Below, piece by piece: positions 46,277-59,000 of a DNA stretch of 64,000 bases. Both the position numbers and the translations under genes were made by a program. Source of the DNA: Macrostomum hystrix (taxonomy: Eukaryota; Platyhelminthes; Macrostomidae); contig CATNEN010000024.1 of assembly GCA_950097015.1 (NCBI GenBank), positions 372,001 through 436,000 on the forward strand, read 5' to 3'. The notes below the pieces were generated by a model that saw only the letters and a program-made list of their open reading frames with translations, ran no database searches and was not told where the DNA came from. Within the stretch, counting starts at the first letter, position 1. Each line of letters starts with the position of its first letter.

Positions 46277-49200
46277 ATGGTGCAGTACAACTTCAAGCAG
46301 ATCACGATGGTGCCAACCGCCAAGGACTTTGTGGACATTGTCCTGTCCAAGACGCAGCGAAAAACGCCAACGGTGATTCATAGGCACTATCAGATCACTA
46401 GGATAAGACAGTTCTATACTCGCAAGGTGAAGTTCACACAGCAGACATTCTACGATAAATTGACGGCCATTGTGACGGAATTTCCCCGCCTAGAAGAATT
46501 GCATCCATTCTATGCGGATCTGATCAACGCCCTGTACGATAGGGATCACTACAAACTGGCTCTGGGACAGATCAACACAGCCCGAAATCTCGTAGCCAGG
46601 GTTGGCCAGGACTATTCTAGGCTATTGAAGTACGGAGACTCGCTCTACAGGTGCAAACAGCTGAAGAGGGCCGCTCTGGGCCGCATGGCTACTATTACGC
46701 GAGGCCAGTCGTCTACACTGGCTTACCTGGAACAGGTATACCCGCCGGTCTTAACCCGAAGTTTTAGCCTAGTGGTTTAAGCGTCAGACTCAGGGACTTG
46801 AAGGTCGGGAGTTCGATTCTTGGCTCTACTGGAATATTTTTGTCCATTAGCAGGGCACTTAACTAAGCATAGCTTCGAGGGTGAGGGTGGGTGTAGCGTC
46901 CCCCCAGTCCATGGACTGAACAGCTGTACGGTGCCTTCAAATGCGCCGCGCAATAGCTGCGGCTGCGTTGTCGGTTGCAAATTGGGCCTATTGGGCAGTT
47001 CAAATCATTTAGTATTGTAATGATAATTAGTCGTATAAGTGCACCATGCCTTTGAGTACTGACCCAATCCTGGCGCTCAATGTGAGTAGATCTCACCTTT
47101 GAGTACTGAACCAGTCCTTGCACTCTACTGTGAGTAGTCCTCACCTTAAGTACTGACCCAATCCTGCCACTCTACTGTGAGTAGTCCTCACCTTTGAGTA
47201 CTGACCTAATCCTGCCACTCTACTGTGAGTAGTCCTCACCTTTGAGTACTGACCCAATCCTGCCACTCTACTGTGAGTAGAACTCAACATATGTTATGCT
47301 GCTATGAGTAGGTCTGAGTCGTAAGTAAGCTAAGATCATAATCAACCGAAATCCAATCAATTTCCAATACAGGTTCGCCAGCACCTGTCCCGCCTACCGT
47401 CGATTAATCCGGCCGGCCGTTCTCTAATCCTGTGCGGCTTTCCCAACGTAGGCAAGTCTAGCTTTCTAAACAAGATGACGCGCGCCGATGTGGAGGTTCA
47501 ACCCTATCCGTTCACCACGCGCAGCCTGTACGTTGGCCATATGGATCACGAGTATCTGCGCTGGCAGGTGATTGACACGCCCGGCATACTGGATCACCCG
47601 CTGGAGGACAGGAACAACATTGAAATGCTGGCCATTACGGCTCTGGCTCATCTGCGCGCTGCTGTGCTATTCTTTCTGGACTTGTCTGGCCAGTGCGGTT
47701 ACACTGTACCACAGCAGGTGAGTTTTGCTTATTTTATTCATACTTCGATTCTTAAGTAGGTAAGGGTTCCTGCTTCGATTCTTCGGTTAAAGCTCCTGCT
47801 TCGATTCTTAGGTAAGGGTTCCTGCTTCGATTCTTCGGTTAAAGCTCCTGCTTCGATTCTTCGGTTAAAGCTCCTGCTTCGATTCTTAGGTAAGTGTTCC
47901 TGCTTCGATTCTTCGGTTAAAGCTCCTGCTTCGATTCTTAGGTAAGGGTTCCTGCTTCGATTCTCAAGTAAGGGTTCCTGCTTCGATTCTTAGGTAAGGG
48001 TTCCTGCTTCGATTCTTAAGTAAGGGTTCCTGCTTCGATTCTTCGGTTAAAGCACCTTCTTCGATTCTTAGGTAAGGGGTCCTGCTTCGATTCTTGGGTA
48101 CGGGTCCTGCTTCGATTCTTGGGTACGGGTCCTGCTTCGATTCCTGGGTACGGGGTCCTGCTTCGATTCCTGGGTACGGGGTCCTGCTTCGATTCTTGGG
48201 TACGGGGTCCTGCTTCGATTCCTGGGTACGGGGTCCTGCTTCGATTCTTGGGTACGGGGTCCTGCTTCGATTCCTGGGTACGGGGTCCTGCTTGGATTCC
48301 TGGGTACGGGGTCCTGCTTCGATTCTTGGGGAAAGCCTCCTACTTTGATAATGTCTTCAGTTCCGAGAATTGGTAGTGCTGCTGCTTCGATACTCTAGCT
48401 GCGTTTCTTGCTTCGATTCCGGCCACATCTCCCAACCTCAGCGTTAGCAGCAGAATGAGCCTTGTGAAATTAGGTGACACAATGCATATTTTCACACACC
48501 CGCCCCGAAATCCACGTGTCCCACAGGTGCACCTATTCAACAGCATCCGGCCTCTGTTCGCCAACAAGCCGCTGGTTGTCTGCGCCAACAAGGCCGACGT
48601 GCTGAAAATTGAGGAACTTGACGCCGAGAGCCGCGCCCTGCTGGAGGGCCTGCAAGGCGAAGGCATCCCAGTCATGGAGATGTCCAATCTGACCGAGGAG
48701 GGCCTGATCCGGGTGAAAAACGAAGCCTGCAGCCTGCTGCTCAAACAGCGGGTTGAGGCTAAACTGGCCGGCAAGAAGATCGGCGAGGTTGCTAACAGGT
48801 GCGGCTTAACTTTTCACTGTTGAATGGTTCACGAGTTGGAACCTTGGGTGGGGAATGAAAGAACCTGTATTTGGATTATCCCTATATGCGAGCGATAAAA
48901 ATCCTCTCCTGGCAGATCCTAAACTTTGAATATGGGTTAAAAATCCCCCTTGATCTTAACTAGTCAAAGTTGATCAAGATGTGATAAAACCCTCCCCAAG
49001 GGTTAACTGGTTTAAGTTAATCGAGATGGGATAAAAATCCCCCTAAAGGTTAACTGGTCCAAGTTGATCGAGATGGGACAAATTTCCCCTTAAGGGTTAA
49101 CTGGTCCGAGTTAATCGAGATGGGATAAAAATCCCTCCTAAAATGTTAGCTGGTCCGAGTTGATTGTGATGGGATAAAAATCCCCCTAAATGTTAACTGG

Positions 49201-51608
49201 TCCAAGTTGATCGAGATGGGACAAATTTCCCCTTAAGGGTTAACTGGTCCGAGTTAATCGAGATGGGATAAAAATCCCTCCTAAAGGTTAACTGGTCCAA
49301 GTTGATTGCGATGGGATAATATCCCCCTAAAGGTTAACTGGTCCAAGTTGATTGCGATGGGATAATATCCCCCTAAAGGTTAACTGGTCCAAGTTGATTG
49401 CGATGGGATAATATCCCCCTAAAGATTAGTTAACAGGTTAATAATCGTTTCGAGTTGATTAAGAAATGACACGACAAATGACGCAAAAAACAAAATATTC
49501 CACCTAGGCTCTACGTGGCCCTGCCGAAGCCGCGAGACGACAAGTGCCGCCCGCCCGTGGTACCGGAGGCGGTGGTGCGCAAGCGCGAACTAGTCGCCCA
49601 GGGCGTGGAAGTTGAGAAGGCCCCGCCGCGTAAACTCGAGCGCGACATCGAACTGGAGATGGGCCACGACTATGTGCTGGACCTGCAGAAGAACTGGCTA
49701 CTAGAGAAGGAGGAATGGAAGAAGGACGCCATTCCGGAGATCTGGGAGGGCCACAACATTCAGGTGAGCCCTTTTCTCACCTTGCTTTAGGGGTCGTCAT
49801 AACTAAATTAGTTCTCTAACCACAATTCTCACTATCACTCCTGCGAGCGTATATCCCTTATTTCTTCCCACTACCCAGACTTTTCTCTCTACCAGCCAGA
49901 ACAACCAATTTATCCCTCCACAACCCAAGATCCCCAGATCCTCCAATTCTCCCCCCACTACTCAAGATCCCTATATTCTAAAATTCTCCCCTCCACAACT
50001 CAAGATCCCCAGATCCTCCAATTCTCCCCCCACTGCTCAAGATCCCTATATTCTAAAATTCTCCCCTCCACAACTCAAGATCCCTATATCCTCAAATTCT
50101 CCCCCCCCACTGCTCAAGATCCCTATATTCTAAAATTCTCCCCTCCACAACTCAAGATCCCTATATCCTCAAATTCTCCCCCACTACTCAAGATCCCTAT
50201 ATCCTCAAATTCTCCCCCCCACTACTCAAGATCCCTATATTCTAAAATTATCCCCTCCACAACTCAAGATCCCTATATCCTCAAATTCTCCCCTCCACAA
50301 CTCAAGATCCCTATATCCTCAAATTCTCCCCTCCACAACTCAAGATCCCTGTATCCTCAAATTCTCCCCCCACAACCCTCAGATGCTCATATTCTTTCTT
50401 CCAAAATCCAAAATCCGAATTCCAAAATCCTTATACACTTCCCACCTTAACCCTAATCCTCAAATTCTTCCCACCACAGCCCAAGATCCCCGAATCCCCT
50501 GATTCTTTTAACGACAACTGAAGTTCCCCAAATTATTCGCACTGCAACTCGCAACATCTCGAAATCCCAAAAGTTAAATCCTCTGGCGACGTTGGTTTTA
50601 CGAGGCGACCTTAATCCCCTTGACCTTATTTGTGTCTTCCTTATAAAAAGTCCACGTCCTAACTTGTCGAATTGCCTCATTTCAGGACTTCATTGACCCG
50701 GACATCCTGGAACGGCTGCGCCAGTTGGAGCGCGAAGAGGACGCCAGAGCCGGGGCCGGTTTTTACGACATCGACCAGCCGGAGTCGGACGACGAAATGC
50801 AGGCCATCCGGCACACGGCCCGGCTGATTCGCGAGAAGAAGGCTCTGCGCAAGCTGGAGAGCCGAGAGCGCAAAGGTGTGAAGGGAGCTAAGATGCCGCG
50901 AACTGGAAAGAAGGTGAGTGTATACTAGCTACGAGCTGCAATCCATCTTCGCATTTTTAACGTTTTTGTGTCGGCTCGCTTTACATGATAAACTACGAGC
51001 CTTCGAGTTTAATACAGTTTACTAGATTTATAGATGTCCCTAAAGTACATTTCGATGTGCATTTAAAGGATAAAAGACATTGCACTTAAAGTACATATAG
51101 ACGTTCCACTAAAGTACATGCAGGCATTTTACTAAAAGTACACACCTATATATACCCATAAAAGTACATTTCGAATTTGCGCTTCAACTTGCCGTTTAAA
51201 GTACATTTTAAATGCACATCAAATAAACCGCAGGTCAATACCGACGATGTCGAAGAGGGCATGGAGGATCTCGGTGTCGATGTCGACGCCGATGCCGCTG
51301 CCTATCTGTCGGCCGGCCGGTCGCGCAGTCGCGTCCGCGAACGCTCCGCCCAGCGTCGTCGCGACGCCGACGTTGCCGCAGACGCCGAAAGACGCTCGCG
51401 TTCGCGCTCTCGTTCCCGGCCGCCGCGCTCCGAGTCCGGCGTTCGCGACGCCGACATGGCCGGCAAGGTTCGCCTGATGGCGAAGAAATCGCAGCGCAAG
51501 TCCAACCAGTTGGCCAGGAAGGGCGAGGCGGACAGGCACGTGTACATCGCCAAGCCGAAGCATTTGTTCAGCGGCAAGCGCGGCATTGGCAAGACCGATC
51601 GTCGGTGA
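46277..51608 (+). CDS. GTPBP4: NOG1 / GTPBP4, nucleolar GTP-binding protein
   Basis: OBG-family GTPase needed for 60S ribosomal subunit assembly in the nucleolus. Exons 46277-46735, 47373-47717, 48527-48798, 49508-49763, 50686-50913 and 51234-51608 join in matching phases, giving about 644 residues (human 634). The N-terminal helical domain opens [20 protein letters not shown]. GTPase motifs: [14 protein letters not shown] (G1), [14 protein letters not shown] (switch), [16 protein letters not shown] (G3) and VCANKADV (G4). Later family blocks are [32 protein letters not shown] and [14 protein letters not shown]. The end is GKKxxR-like basic sequence ([20 protein letters not shown]). The start ATG lies 6 bases after an ACTTTAG acceptor-like site. 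Introns 1-4 carry SINE or minisatellite DNA, and intron 5 carries an AAAGTACAT cluster. Confidence 0.98.
46752..47005 (+). mobile_element. SINE family 1 copy in GTPBP4 intron 1
   Basis: Begins about 16 bases after the exon 1 donor. A box TAGCCTAGTGG and B box GTTCGATTC, then the CCATGGACTGAACAGC block and the TTGGGCAGTTCAAATC tail. Part of the central block is deleted. Confidence 0.9.
47040..47290. repeat. 48-bp minisatellite in GTPBP4 intron 1, about 5 copies
   Basis: Unit contains CTTTGAGTACTGACCCAATC and CTGCCACTCTACTGTGAGTA. Each unit holds a donor-like CTGTGAGTAG. Confidence 0.9.
47735..48345. repeat. 26-27-bp minisatellite in GTPBP4 intron 2, about 23 copies
   Basis: Early units contain TTCCTGCTTCGATTCTTAGG followed by TAAGGG. 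Later units are GGGTCCTGCTTCGATTCCTG and GGTACG. Many early units hold a pyrimidine tract, CTTAG and GGTAAGG in the order of splice sites. Confidence 0.93.
48890..49430. repeat. 46-bp minisatellite in GTPBP4 intron 3, about 11 copies
   Basis: Unit contains GGTTAACTGGTCCAAGTTGA, TTGCGATGGGATAA and TCCCCCTAAA. Confidence 0.92.
49900..50380. repeat. ~35-40-bp pyrimidine-rich minisatellite in GTPBP4 intron 4
   Basis: Units contain CTCCACAACTCAAGATCCCT and ATATCCTCAAATTCTCCCC, with CTACTCAAG variants. About 12 copies. Confidence 0.92.
51035..51215. repeat. Cluster of AAAGTACAT motifs in GTPBP4 intron 5
   Basis: At least six copies of (T)AAAGTACAT or close variants spaced 25-40 bases. Similar motifs recur at 51985-52100. 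Confidence 0.7.
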
Positions 51609-51711
51609 ACATTTCTATTCTTATCCATTAAAATGATGCTATTCATACTACTAATTGTCAACGCGCAGTAATTTGACAAGCGTTTTTTGTTGTTACTTGC
51701 GATTCGACAGG

Positions 51712-51717
51712 AATAAA
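51712..51717 (+). terminator. AATAAA polyadenylation signal of GTPBP4
   Basis: The first AATAAA after the stop codon lies about 100 bases downstream. Confidence 0.5.
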
Positions 51718-52020
51718 ATTGACAGAAAAACTAATGAATATGGCGGTTGATCATGGTCCATCAAATGAATCTGGAAAGAATTTCTCCGCTGCTCTTGTGT
51801 GAAAAAACATCTAGAAATTACATTTAATTTATTTTGCGTTAATTTTTTTCATATCTGCAGTTCTAAAGCAATCAAGAAAGAAAAATGTCTGGAGCCTTAA
51901 CGGAAATTTTAATTTAAGTTTGAAGCTTTACATTTACTTTATCTGTAGCCGAGATCTCAGTATATTTATTTAATATATTCGGCGTACTTTAAACTACGCA
52001 GAAAAAAGTACATAAATTAA

Positions 52021-52071
52021 CATCGCCAAGTCGAAGCATTTGTTCAGCGGCAAGCGCGGCATTGGCAAGAC
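52021..52071 (+). repeat. 51-bp duplicate of the GTPBP4 terminal exon
   Basis: Matches 51546-51596 with a single difference (AAGTCGAAG versus AAGCCGAAG). It is flanked by AAAGTACAT-like sequence and is not part of a reading frame of its own. Confidence 0.9.
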
Positions 52072-52175
52072 TGTACTTTACCAGTTCTGCTAAAGTACAC
52101 ATATATGCGAATAATTTTCTTACCTGAAACCTACCTGACGCAGATTTTTTATCTCACCTTGAAGAGTAAAGATGT

Positions 52176-52207
52176 TTAGCAATCGTCTAACCAGAACTCA
52201 CCGTTAT
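52176..52207 (-). CDS. Candidate last exon of the lectin-like gene
   Basis: On the minus strand an acceptor, CTGCAACTTCAATTGCAG|, precedes a phase-1 continuation reading YNGEFWLDDC and stop. It would give the lectin-like gene a terminal exon after the donor at 53086. This is the only acceptor I noticed that gives a quick in-phase stop. It is short and unsupported by homology. Confidence 0.22.
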
Positions 52208-52269
52208 CTGCAATTGAAGTTGCAGAAAAAATTGAGAGTCGTAAAAATATTATCACAATCGCAAAAATG

Positions 52270-53060
52270 CTGTCACTGTTCTTCAGTCAGCCAATCACAA
52301 ACCTCCAGTTCTTCAGTCAGCCAATCACAAACCTCCAGTTCTTCAGTCAGCCAATCACAAACCTCAAGTTCTTCAGTCAGCCAATCACCAAACTCCAGTT
52401 CTTCAGTCAGCCAATCACCAAACTCCAGTTCTTCAGTCAGCCAATCACCAAACTCCAGTTCTTCAGTCAGCCAATCACCAAACTCGAGTTCTTCAGTCAG
52501 CCATTCACCAAACTCCAGTTTGTCAGTCAGCCAATCACAAACCTCCAGTTCTTCAGTCAGCCAATCACCAAACTCCAGTTCTTCAGTCAGCCAATCACCA
52601 AACTCCAGTTCTTCAGTCAGCCAACCACAAACCTCCAGTTCTTCAGTCAGCCAATCACAAACCTCCAGTTCTTCAGTCAGCCAATCACCAACCTCCAGTT
52701 CTTCAGTCAGCCAATCACAAACCTCCAGTTCTTCAGTCAGCCAATCGTAGCCCCAGATCTTCATCCAGCCAATCACAGCCCCCAGTTCATCCATCATTTA
52801 ATCGCACCCCTGGTTTTTCAATCTGCCAATCACAGCCCCAGTTCTGCAATCAGATAATCACAGCCTCTATTTCTTTAACCAGTCAATCACAGCCCCCAGT
52901 TCTGTAACCAGCCAATCACAGCCCCCAGTTCTGTAACCAGCCAATCGCAACCTCCAGTTCTGTAACCAGCCAATCACAGCCCCAAGTTCTTTAACCAGCC
53001 AATCACAGCCGCAGTTCTTTAACTAGCTAATCGCAACCAGCAGTTCTGTAACCAGCCAAT
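52270..53060. repeat. 30-bp minisatellite, about 16 clean copies plus a degenerate half
   Basis: Unit CAGTTCTTCAGTCAGCCAAT plus CACAAACCTC. Degenerate units with AACCAGCCAATCACAGCCCC continue to about 53060. Its unit length is a multiple of three, so every frame stays open. Confidence 0.93.
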
Positions 53061-53086
53061 CACAGCTCGCAGGTGAAGCAGCTCAC

Positions 53087-56000
53087 AGTAGTACTCGGTC
53101 ACCACCACCGTGTCTCGCAAGCTGATGCCGGAGCCGCAGTCGACCGGAGCCGCGTAGAGAAAGCCGGCAATGCCGCGCCGAATCAGCAGACACCACTTGC
53201 CAGGGTCGTCTAGCCACTGCACCGCGGCTCCGGCGGAGCCCCACAGCTGGCTGGCCAGCTGCCAGTTCTGACCGGCGTCGAAGCTGCCTCCGTCCGGCCA
53301 CTGCCAGCCGGCCAACGCGTCCTCGTACAGCGGCACCCAGGTGTTCAATAGCACTGTTATCAATCCGTTTTTTAGCCCATTCTGCAGGTCGCTAAATGTA
53401 GTCGCCGCCGGCTGCGGGCACCGACGGGCCACAGCCAACCCGTCGGCCTCCAGCACATACGAAGAGGCGGATGTCTGGCCTGAGACGGCAAACGGATACT
53501 TTGATCACCCACCTCAGTAGACTGGCTACTTTGATCACCCACCTCAGTAGACTGGCTACTTTGATCACCCACCTCAGTTGACTGGCTACTTTGATCACCC
53601 ACCTCAGTTGACTGGCTACTTTGATCACCCACCTCAGTAGACTGGCTACTTTGATCACCCACCTCAGTAGACTGGCTACTTTGATCACCCACCTCAGTAG
53701 ACTGGCTACTTTGATCACCCACGTCAGTTGACTGGCTACTTTGATCACCCACCTCAGTAGACTGGCTACTTTGATCACCCACCTCAGTAGACTGGCTACT
53801 TTGATCACCCACCTCAGTTGATTGGCTACTTTGATCACCCACCTCAGTTGACTGGCTACTTTGATCACCCACCTCAGTAGGATGGCTACTTTGATCACCC
53901 ACCTCAGTAGACTGGCTACTTTGATCACCCACGTCAGTTGACTGGCTACTTTGATCACCCACCTCAGTAGACTGGCTACTTTGATCACCCACCTCAGTAG
54001 ACTGGCTACTTTGATCACCCACCTCAGTAGACTGGCTACTTTGATCACCCACCTCAGTTGACTGGCTACTTTGATCACCCACCTCAGTAGACTGGCTACT
54101 TTGATCACCCACCTCAGTTGACTGGCTACTTTGATCACCCACCTCAGTTGACTGGCTACTTTGATCACCCACCTCAGTAGACTGGCTACTTTGATCACCC
54201 ACCTCAGTAGACTGGCTACTTTGATCACCCACCTCAGTTGACTGGCTACTTTGATCACCCACCTCAGTAGGATGGCTACTTTGATCACCCACCTCAGTTG
54301 ACTGGCTACTTTGATCACCCACCTCAGTAGACTGGCTACTTTGATCACCCACCTCAGTAGACTGGCTACTTTGATCACCCTTTCATCATGTAATCAGGAC
54401 CTTAATTAGAGTTATGAACACAGGCAGGACTCTCTCACCTGGACACAGCAGTGGGATCTTGGTCGGCTGCTGGCACGGCACCCCAATGAAACCAGTTCCC
54501 ATCGCAACTACGCATTTGGTGATTGGCGAACTACCATTAGAAACCCAGTTGATGCCGGTTGCGTTCACCAGTTCGCCAGTGAACGGGTCTCCGTAACGAA
54601 ACCGCCTAGGAAAGCTTGGCCTGCTCCTCTTGATGCCGAAGTAAATATTGTATCTGAAATAACGCCATCAGCGTTTTATGCGCTTCGTTGCTACTATCAG
54701 TAGGCTATCGGTTAACTCAAACATAGAAGCCTTTCCGGTTGGAAAGGGATAGGGGGAAGAGCTGGGGAATAGAGATAAGAAGAGCTGGGGAATAAAGATG
54801 GGAAGAGCTGGGGAATAGAGAGGGAGGGGAAGAGCTGGGGAATAGAGATAAGAAGAGCTAGGGAATAAAGATGGGAAGAGCTGGGGAATAGAGATAGGAA
54901 GAGCTGGGGAATAGAGATAAGAAGAGCTGGGGAATAAAGATGGGAAGAGCTGGGGAATAGAGAGGGAGGGGAAGAGCTGGGGAATAGAGATAAGAAGAGC
55001 TGGGGAATAAAGATGGGAAGAGCTGGGGAATAGAGATAGGAAGAGCTGGGGAATAAAGATGAGAAGAGCTGGGAATAGAGAGGGAGGGGAAGAGCTGAGG
55101 AATAGATAGGGAAGAGCTGGGGAATAGAGAGGGGAAGAGTTTGGGAATAGAGTGGGAAGGGCTGAGGAATAGGGAGGGAAGAGCTGAGGAATAGAGTGGG
55201 GAAGAGCCGAAGAACAGGGAGGGAAGAGCTGAGGAATTGAGTGGGGAAGAGCTGAAGAACAGGGAGGGAAGAGCTAGGGAATAGAGAGGGAAGAGCCAGA
55301 GAATAGAGAGGGAAGAGCCTGGGAATAGAGAGAAGAGCTGGGGAAGATTTTTTTCTTGATCTCGTCTCTTACTGTCTCGATCTCTCAGACCTTTCTTACC
55401 TGTATTTGGTGTAGAGAGGCGCCAGGCTCCTCTGCAATAGGTCGGCCAATAAGAGTCGCTCTAGCTGATCGGCGTTCAGCTGCTGGCCAATCACAGCTGG
55501 CGGGCTGGCCGCGGTGGTGGTCGACGCCTGACTGTCAGCCAATAGGCGTGCGCAGAGATTGGCGTCTGTAGCAGCGCAGGCTCTAGTGTCTAGCCAGGGT
55601 GCACACTTGGCCGGTTTCAGCCCAGGGAACCAATCACCGTTGGTGGATTGCAAACATGTGTACAGCACGGAGGAGGGCTGCCATGCAGAGCCGTCCCAGA
55701 GGCGGTAGCCGGTCGGACAGCTGAGATTGACAGTCTGGGAAGGCCTGTACTCGCGAGCCAGGCTGCTGTTGGAGTACGGATTTCCCGAGAGCAAGTCCAG
55801 GACGCAGCCTTGTGAAAAACAAATAGCCGTTTAAATTTTCCTGAACCATCAGGGTTCCTAAACTGTCAGGGTTCCTGAACCATCAGGGTTCCTGAACCAT
55901 CAGGGTTCCTGAACCATCAGGGTTCCTGAACCATCAGGGTCCCTGAACCATCAGGGTTCCTGAACCATCAGGGTTCCTGAACCATCAGGGTTCCTGAACC

Positions 56001-59000
56001 ATCAGGGTTCCTGCACCATCAGGGTTCCTGAACCATCAGGGTTCCTGAACCATCAGGGTTCCTGAACCATCAGGTTTCCTGAACCATCAGGCCTTCTAAA
56101 CCTGAGTACAGCGAATCCGTAGCACTCACTCGTCGTTGGATTGATGTTGCAGATAGCCAAGTCCACTCGATCCTGGCAGCCGTTGAGTCGAAAATGCACC
56201 GTGCCTGAGCGGGCGATTCCCAGGACGCAGGCGGGGTTGCTGCCACCCATTGAGGCCGCGGCCAGGGCGGCGCTTGAGGTCAGGAGGTCAACGAGTGCAT
56301 CCGGAGCCCACACTGGCGGAATATTATTGGCCCTCCAGCGCCACTGGCTGGCCAAGTCGTCGTAAACTGGGACAGCGATGTAGTCGAAGCCGGATGTGGC
56401 ATTCAGGCCGGCTGAGGAGTTCAGGTAGTCGTTGAGCAGCGAGTCAGTCCATTGGTTGGCCTGGCTGAACGATTGAAACGGATGGGCCAGCTCCATGCCT
56501 AGCTGAGTGCAGCGCAATTTCATCGCAGCTACTGTTGCTAGGGTGCCGTTCGGCATGGCAACCAGGGTGTAGTTGTTGTCTGGATTTAAGAACGAGTCTT
56601 TTTTCATTTATTAAAAATCGGTCAAATTTTTGCATTCAATGCTACTTTACAGTTGCTACCCAACGGTAGCTACCCTATACGGTTGCTACCCTATACGGTT
56701 GCTAAACTACGGTTGCTAAACTACGGTTGCTGTGCACTCACTGGCGAAGCATAAGCAGCCAATGGTCAGGCCAACCGGTTTGTCGCAAGGCACCAGCAGC
56801 AGGGATTTGTTGGCGACAAACAGTACGGCACAATGTCCAGTGTCACTGCCAGCCAGTGTCTGGCCATAGTCAGTCAAGCTGCGGCCCCACAGCGGGTGCC
56901 AAAGACGCATTGGGCGAGGCGTCCACGCAGAAGCAGCAGTCTTGTACAGGCCAACATAGAAAGTTAGCCTAAAAAGTTTGAGTTTGTGATTTTGTGAATT
57001 AATTTGCTTATAACTGGGGAACAGGCAAACAGGCGTTTTGGGGGACAGGAGGACAGGCGGATAGGGGGACAGACGGATAGGGGAAAAGGCGGAATGGGAA
57101 CAGGCGTTTTGGGGGACAGGAGGACAGACGGATAGGGGGACAGACGGATAGGGGGACAGGCGGAATGGGAACAGGCGGATAGGGGACAGGCGGATAGTGG
57201 ACAGGCGGACGGGCGGATTGGCGACAGGCGGATAGGGGGACAGGCGGATAGAGGGACAGGCGGATAGGGGGACAGGCGGATAGAGGGACAGGCGGATAGG
57301 GGGACAGGCGGATAGGGGGACAGGCGGATAGGGGACAGGCGGATAGGGGGACAGGCGGATAGGGGACAGGCGGATAGGGGACAGGCGGATAGGGGACAGA
57401 CGGATAGGGGGACAGGCGGAATGGGAACAGGCGGATAGGGGACAGGCGGATAGGGGACAGGCGGATAGTGGACAGGCGGATAGGGGACAGGCGGATAGGG
57501 GACAGGCGGATAGGGGGACAGGCGGATAGAGGGACAGGCGGATAGGGGGACAGGCGGATAGGGGGACAGGCGGATAGGGGACAGGCGGATAGGGGACAGG
57601 CGGATAGGGGACAGGCGGATAGGGGGACAGGCGGATAGGGGACAGGCGGATAGGGGACAGGCGGATAGGGGACAGACGGATAGGGGGACAGGCGGAATGG
57701 GAACAGGCGGATAGGGGACAGGCGGATAGGGGACAGGCGGATAGTGGACAGGCGGATAGGGGACAGGCGGATAGGGGACAGGCGGACGGGCGGATTGGCG
57801 ACAGGCGGATAGGGGGACAGGCGGATAGAGGGACAGGCGGATAGTGGACAGGCGGATAGGGGACAGGCGGATAGGGGACAGGCGGACGGGCGGATAGGGG
57901 ACAGGCGGATAGGGGACAGGCGGATAGGGGACAGGTGGATAGGGGACAGGCGGATAGGGGACAGGCGGATAGGGGACAGACGGATAGGGGGACAGGCGGA
58001 CAGGCAGATTGGCGACAGACGGATAGGGGGACAGACGGACAGGGGGACAGGCGGACAGGGGGACAGGTGGATAGGGGACAGGCGGACAGGCGGATGACTC
58101 ACGCATCGGGATAAAAGATGGCGCTCTGATTGGCCAGGTAGCTTAGCGTCGCGCTGAGCAAGCTGTGCGAGGCGTAAAAATCGCTGCCACAGTAATTATA
58201 AGCGTAATTGTCGGGTCTATAATATATGCTCAGACCTTCCTGTATGCCTGAGGCGAATACCCAGTATTTGTTGTTTACTTGAGGCAGGCTGGGTCGGCAA
58301 TAAGGTGTCAAATAGTTAAAGTCGTTATTCCAAATTGGTTGTTGGCTAACAAAATTGACGTAACACCTTGGCATTTGACTGACATCAAGTGGGGCTGTTT
58401 CGCCACTTGTCAATCTTGAGAATAGCGTGAAATTAGGCAAGCAGCTGAGCATCACCAGCTCATCGGGTGAGTAGAATCTTCGGCGAATGCCGGGAAAACT
58501 TGTCGGTGCCACTGCGAGGTCCATCTCACAGGCTGCGGGGTTGTTAAGCACGTTTGGAGCGGGCTAGTCAAGCTCTGGGCTCTCAAAAACCAAGCATTCC
58601 TTGGCTACCTCACTCCGCATTCCTTAGTTTCCTCACTCCGCATTCCGTAGCTACCTCACTCCGCATTCCTTGGCTACCTCACTCTGCATTCCCTAGTTTC
58701 CTCACTCCGCATTCCGTAGCTACCTCACTCCGCATTCCTTGGCTACCTCACTCCGCATTCCTTAGTTTCCTCACTCCGCATTCCTTAGTTTCCTCACTCC
58801 GCATTCCTTAGTTTCCTCACTCCGCATTCCTTGGCTACCTCACTCCGCATTCCTTAGTTTCCTCACTCCGCATTCCGTAGCTACCTCACTCCGCATTCCT
58901 TGGCTACCTCACTCCGCATTCCTTAGTTTCCTCACTCCGCATTCCGTAGCTACCTCACTCCGCATTCCTTAGTTTCCTCACTCCGCATTCATTAGTTTCC

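Noticed and set aside
52172..52857. Ser/Gln-rich and Phe/Gln-rich frames
   Set aside because: Translation of a 30-bp minisatellite in all frames. No start context or splice support.
53392..54378. Repeat proteins of VGDQSSQSTE or WVIKVASLLR type
   Set aside because: Translation of a 30-bp intronic array. The genuine exon begins at 53479 after a splice acceptor.
56964..58106. Proline-rich YPPVP protein frames
   Set aside because: Translation of a 15-16-bp array inside an intron of the lectin-like gene.
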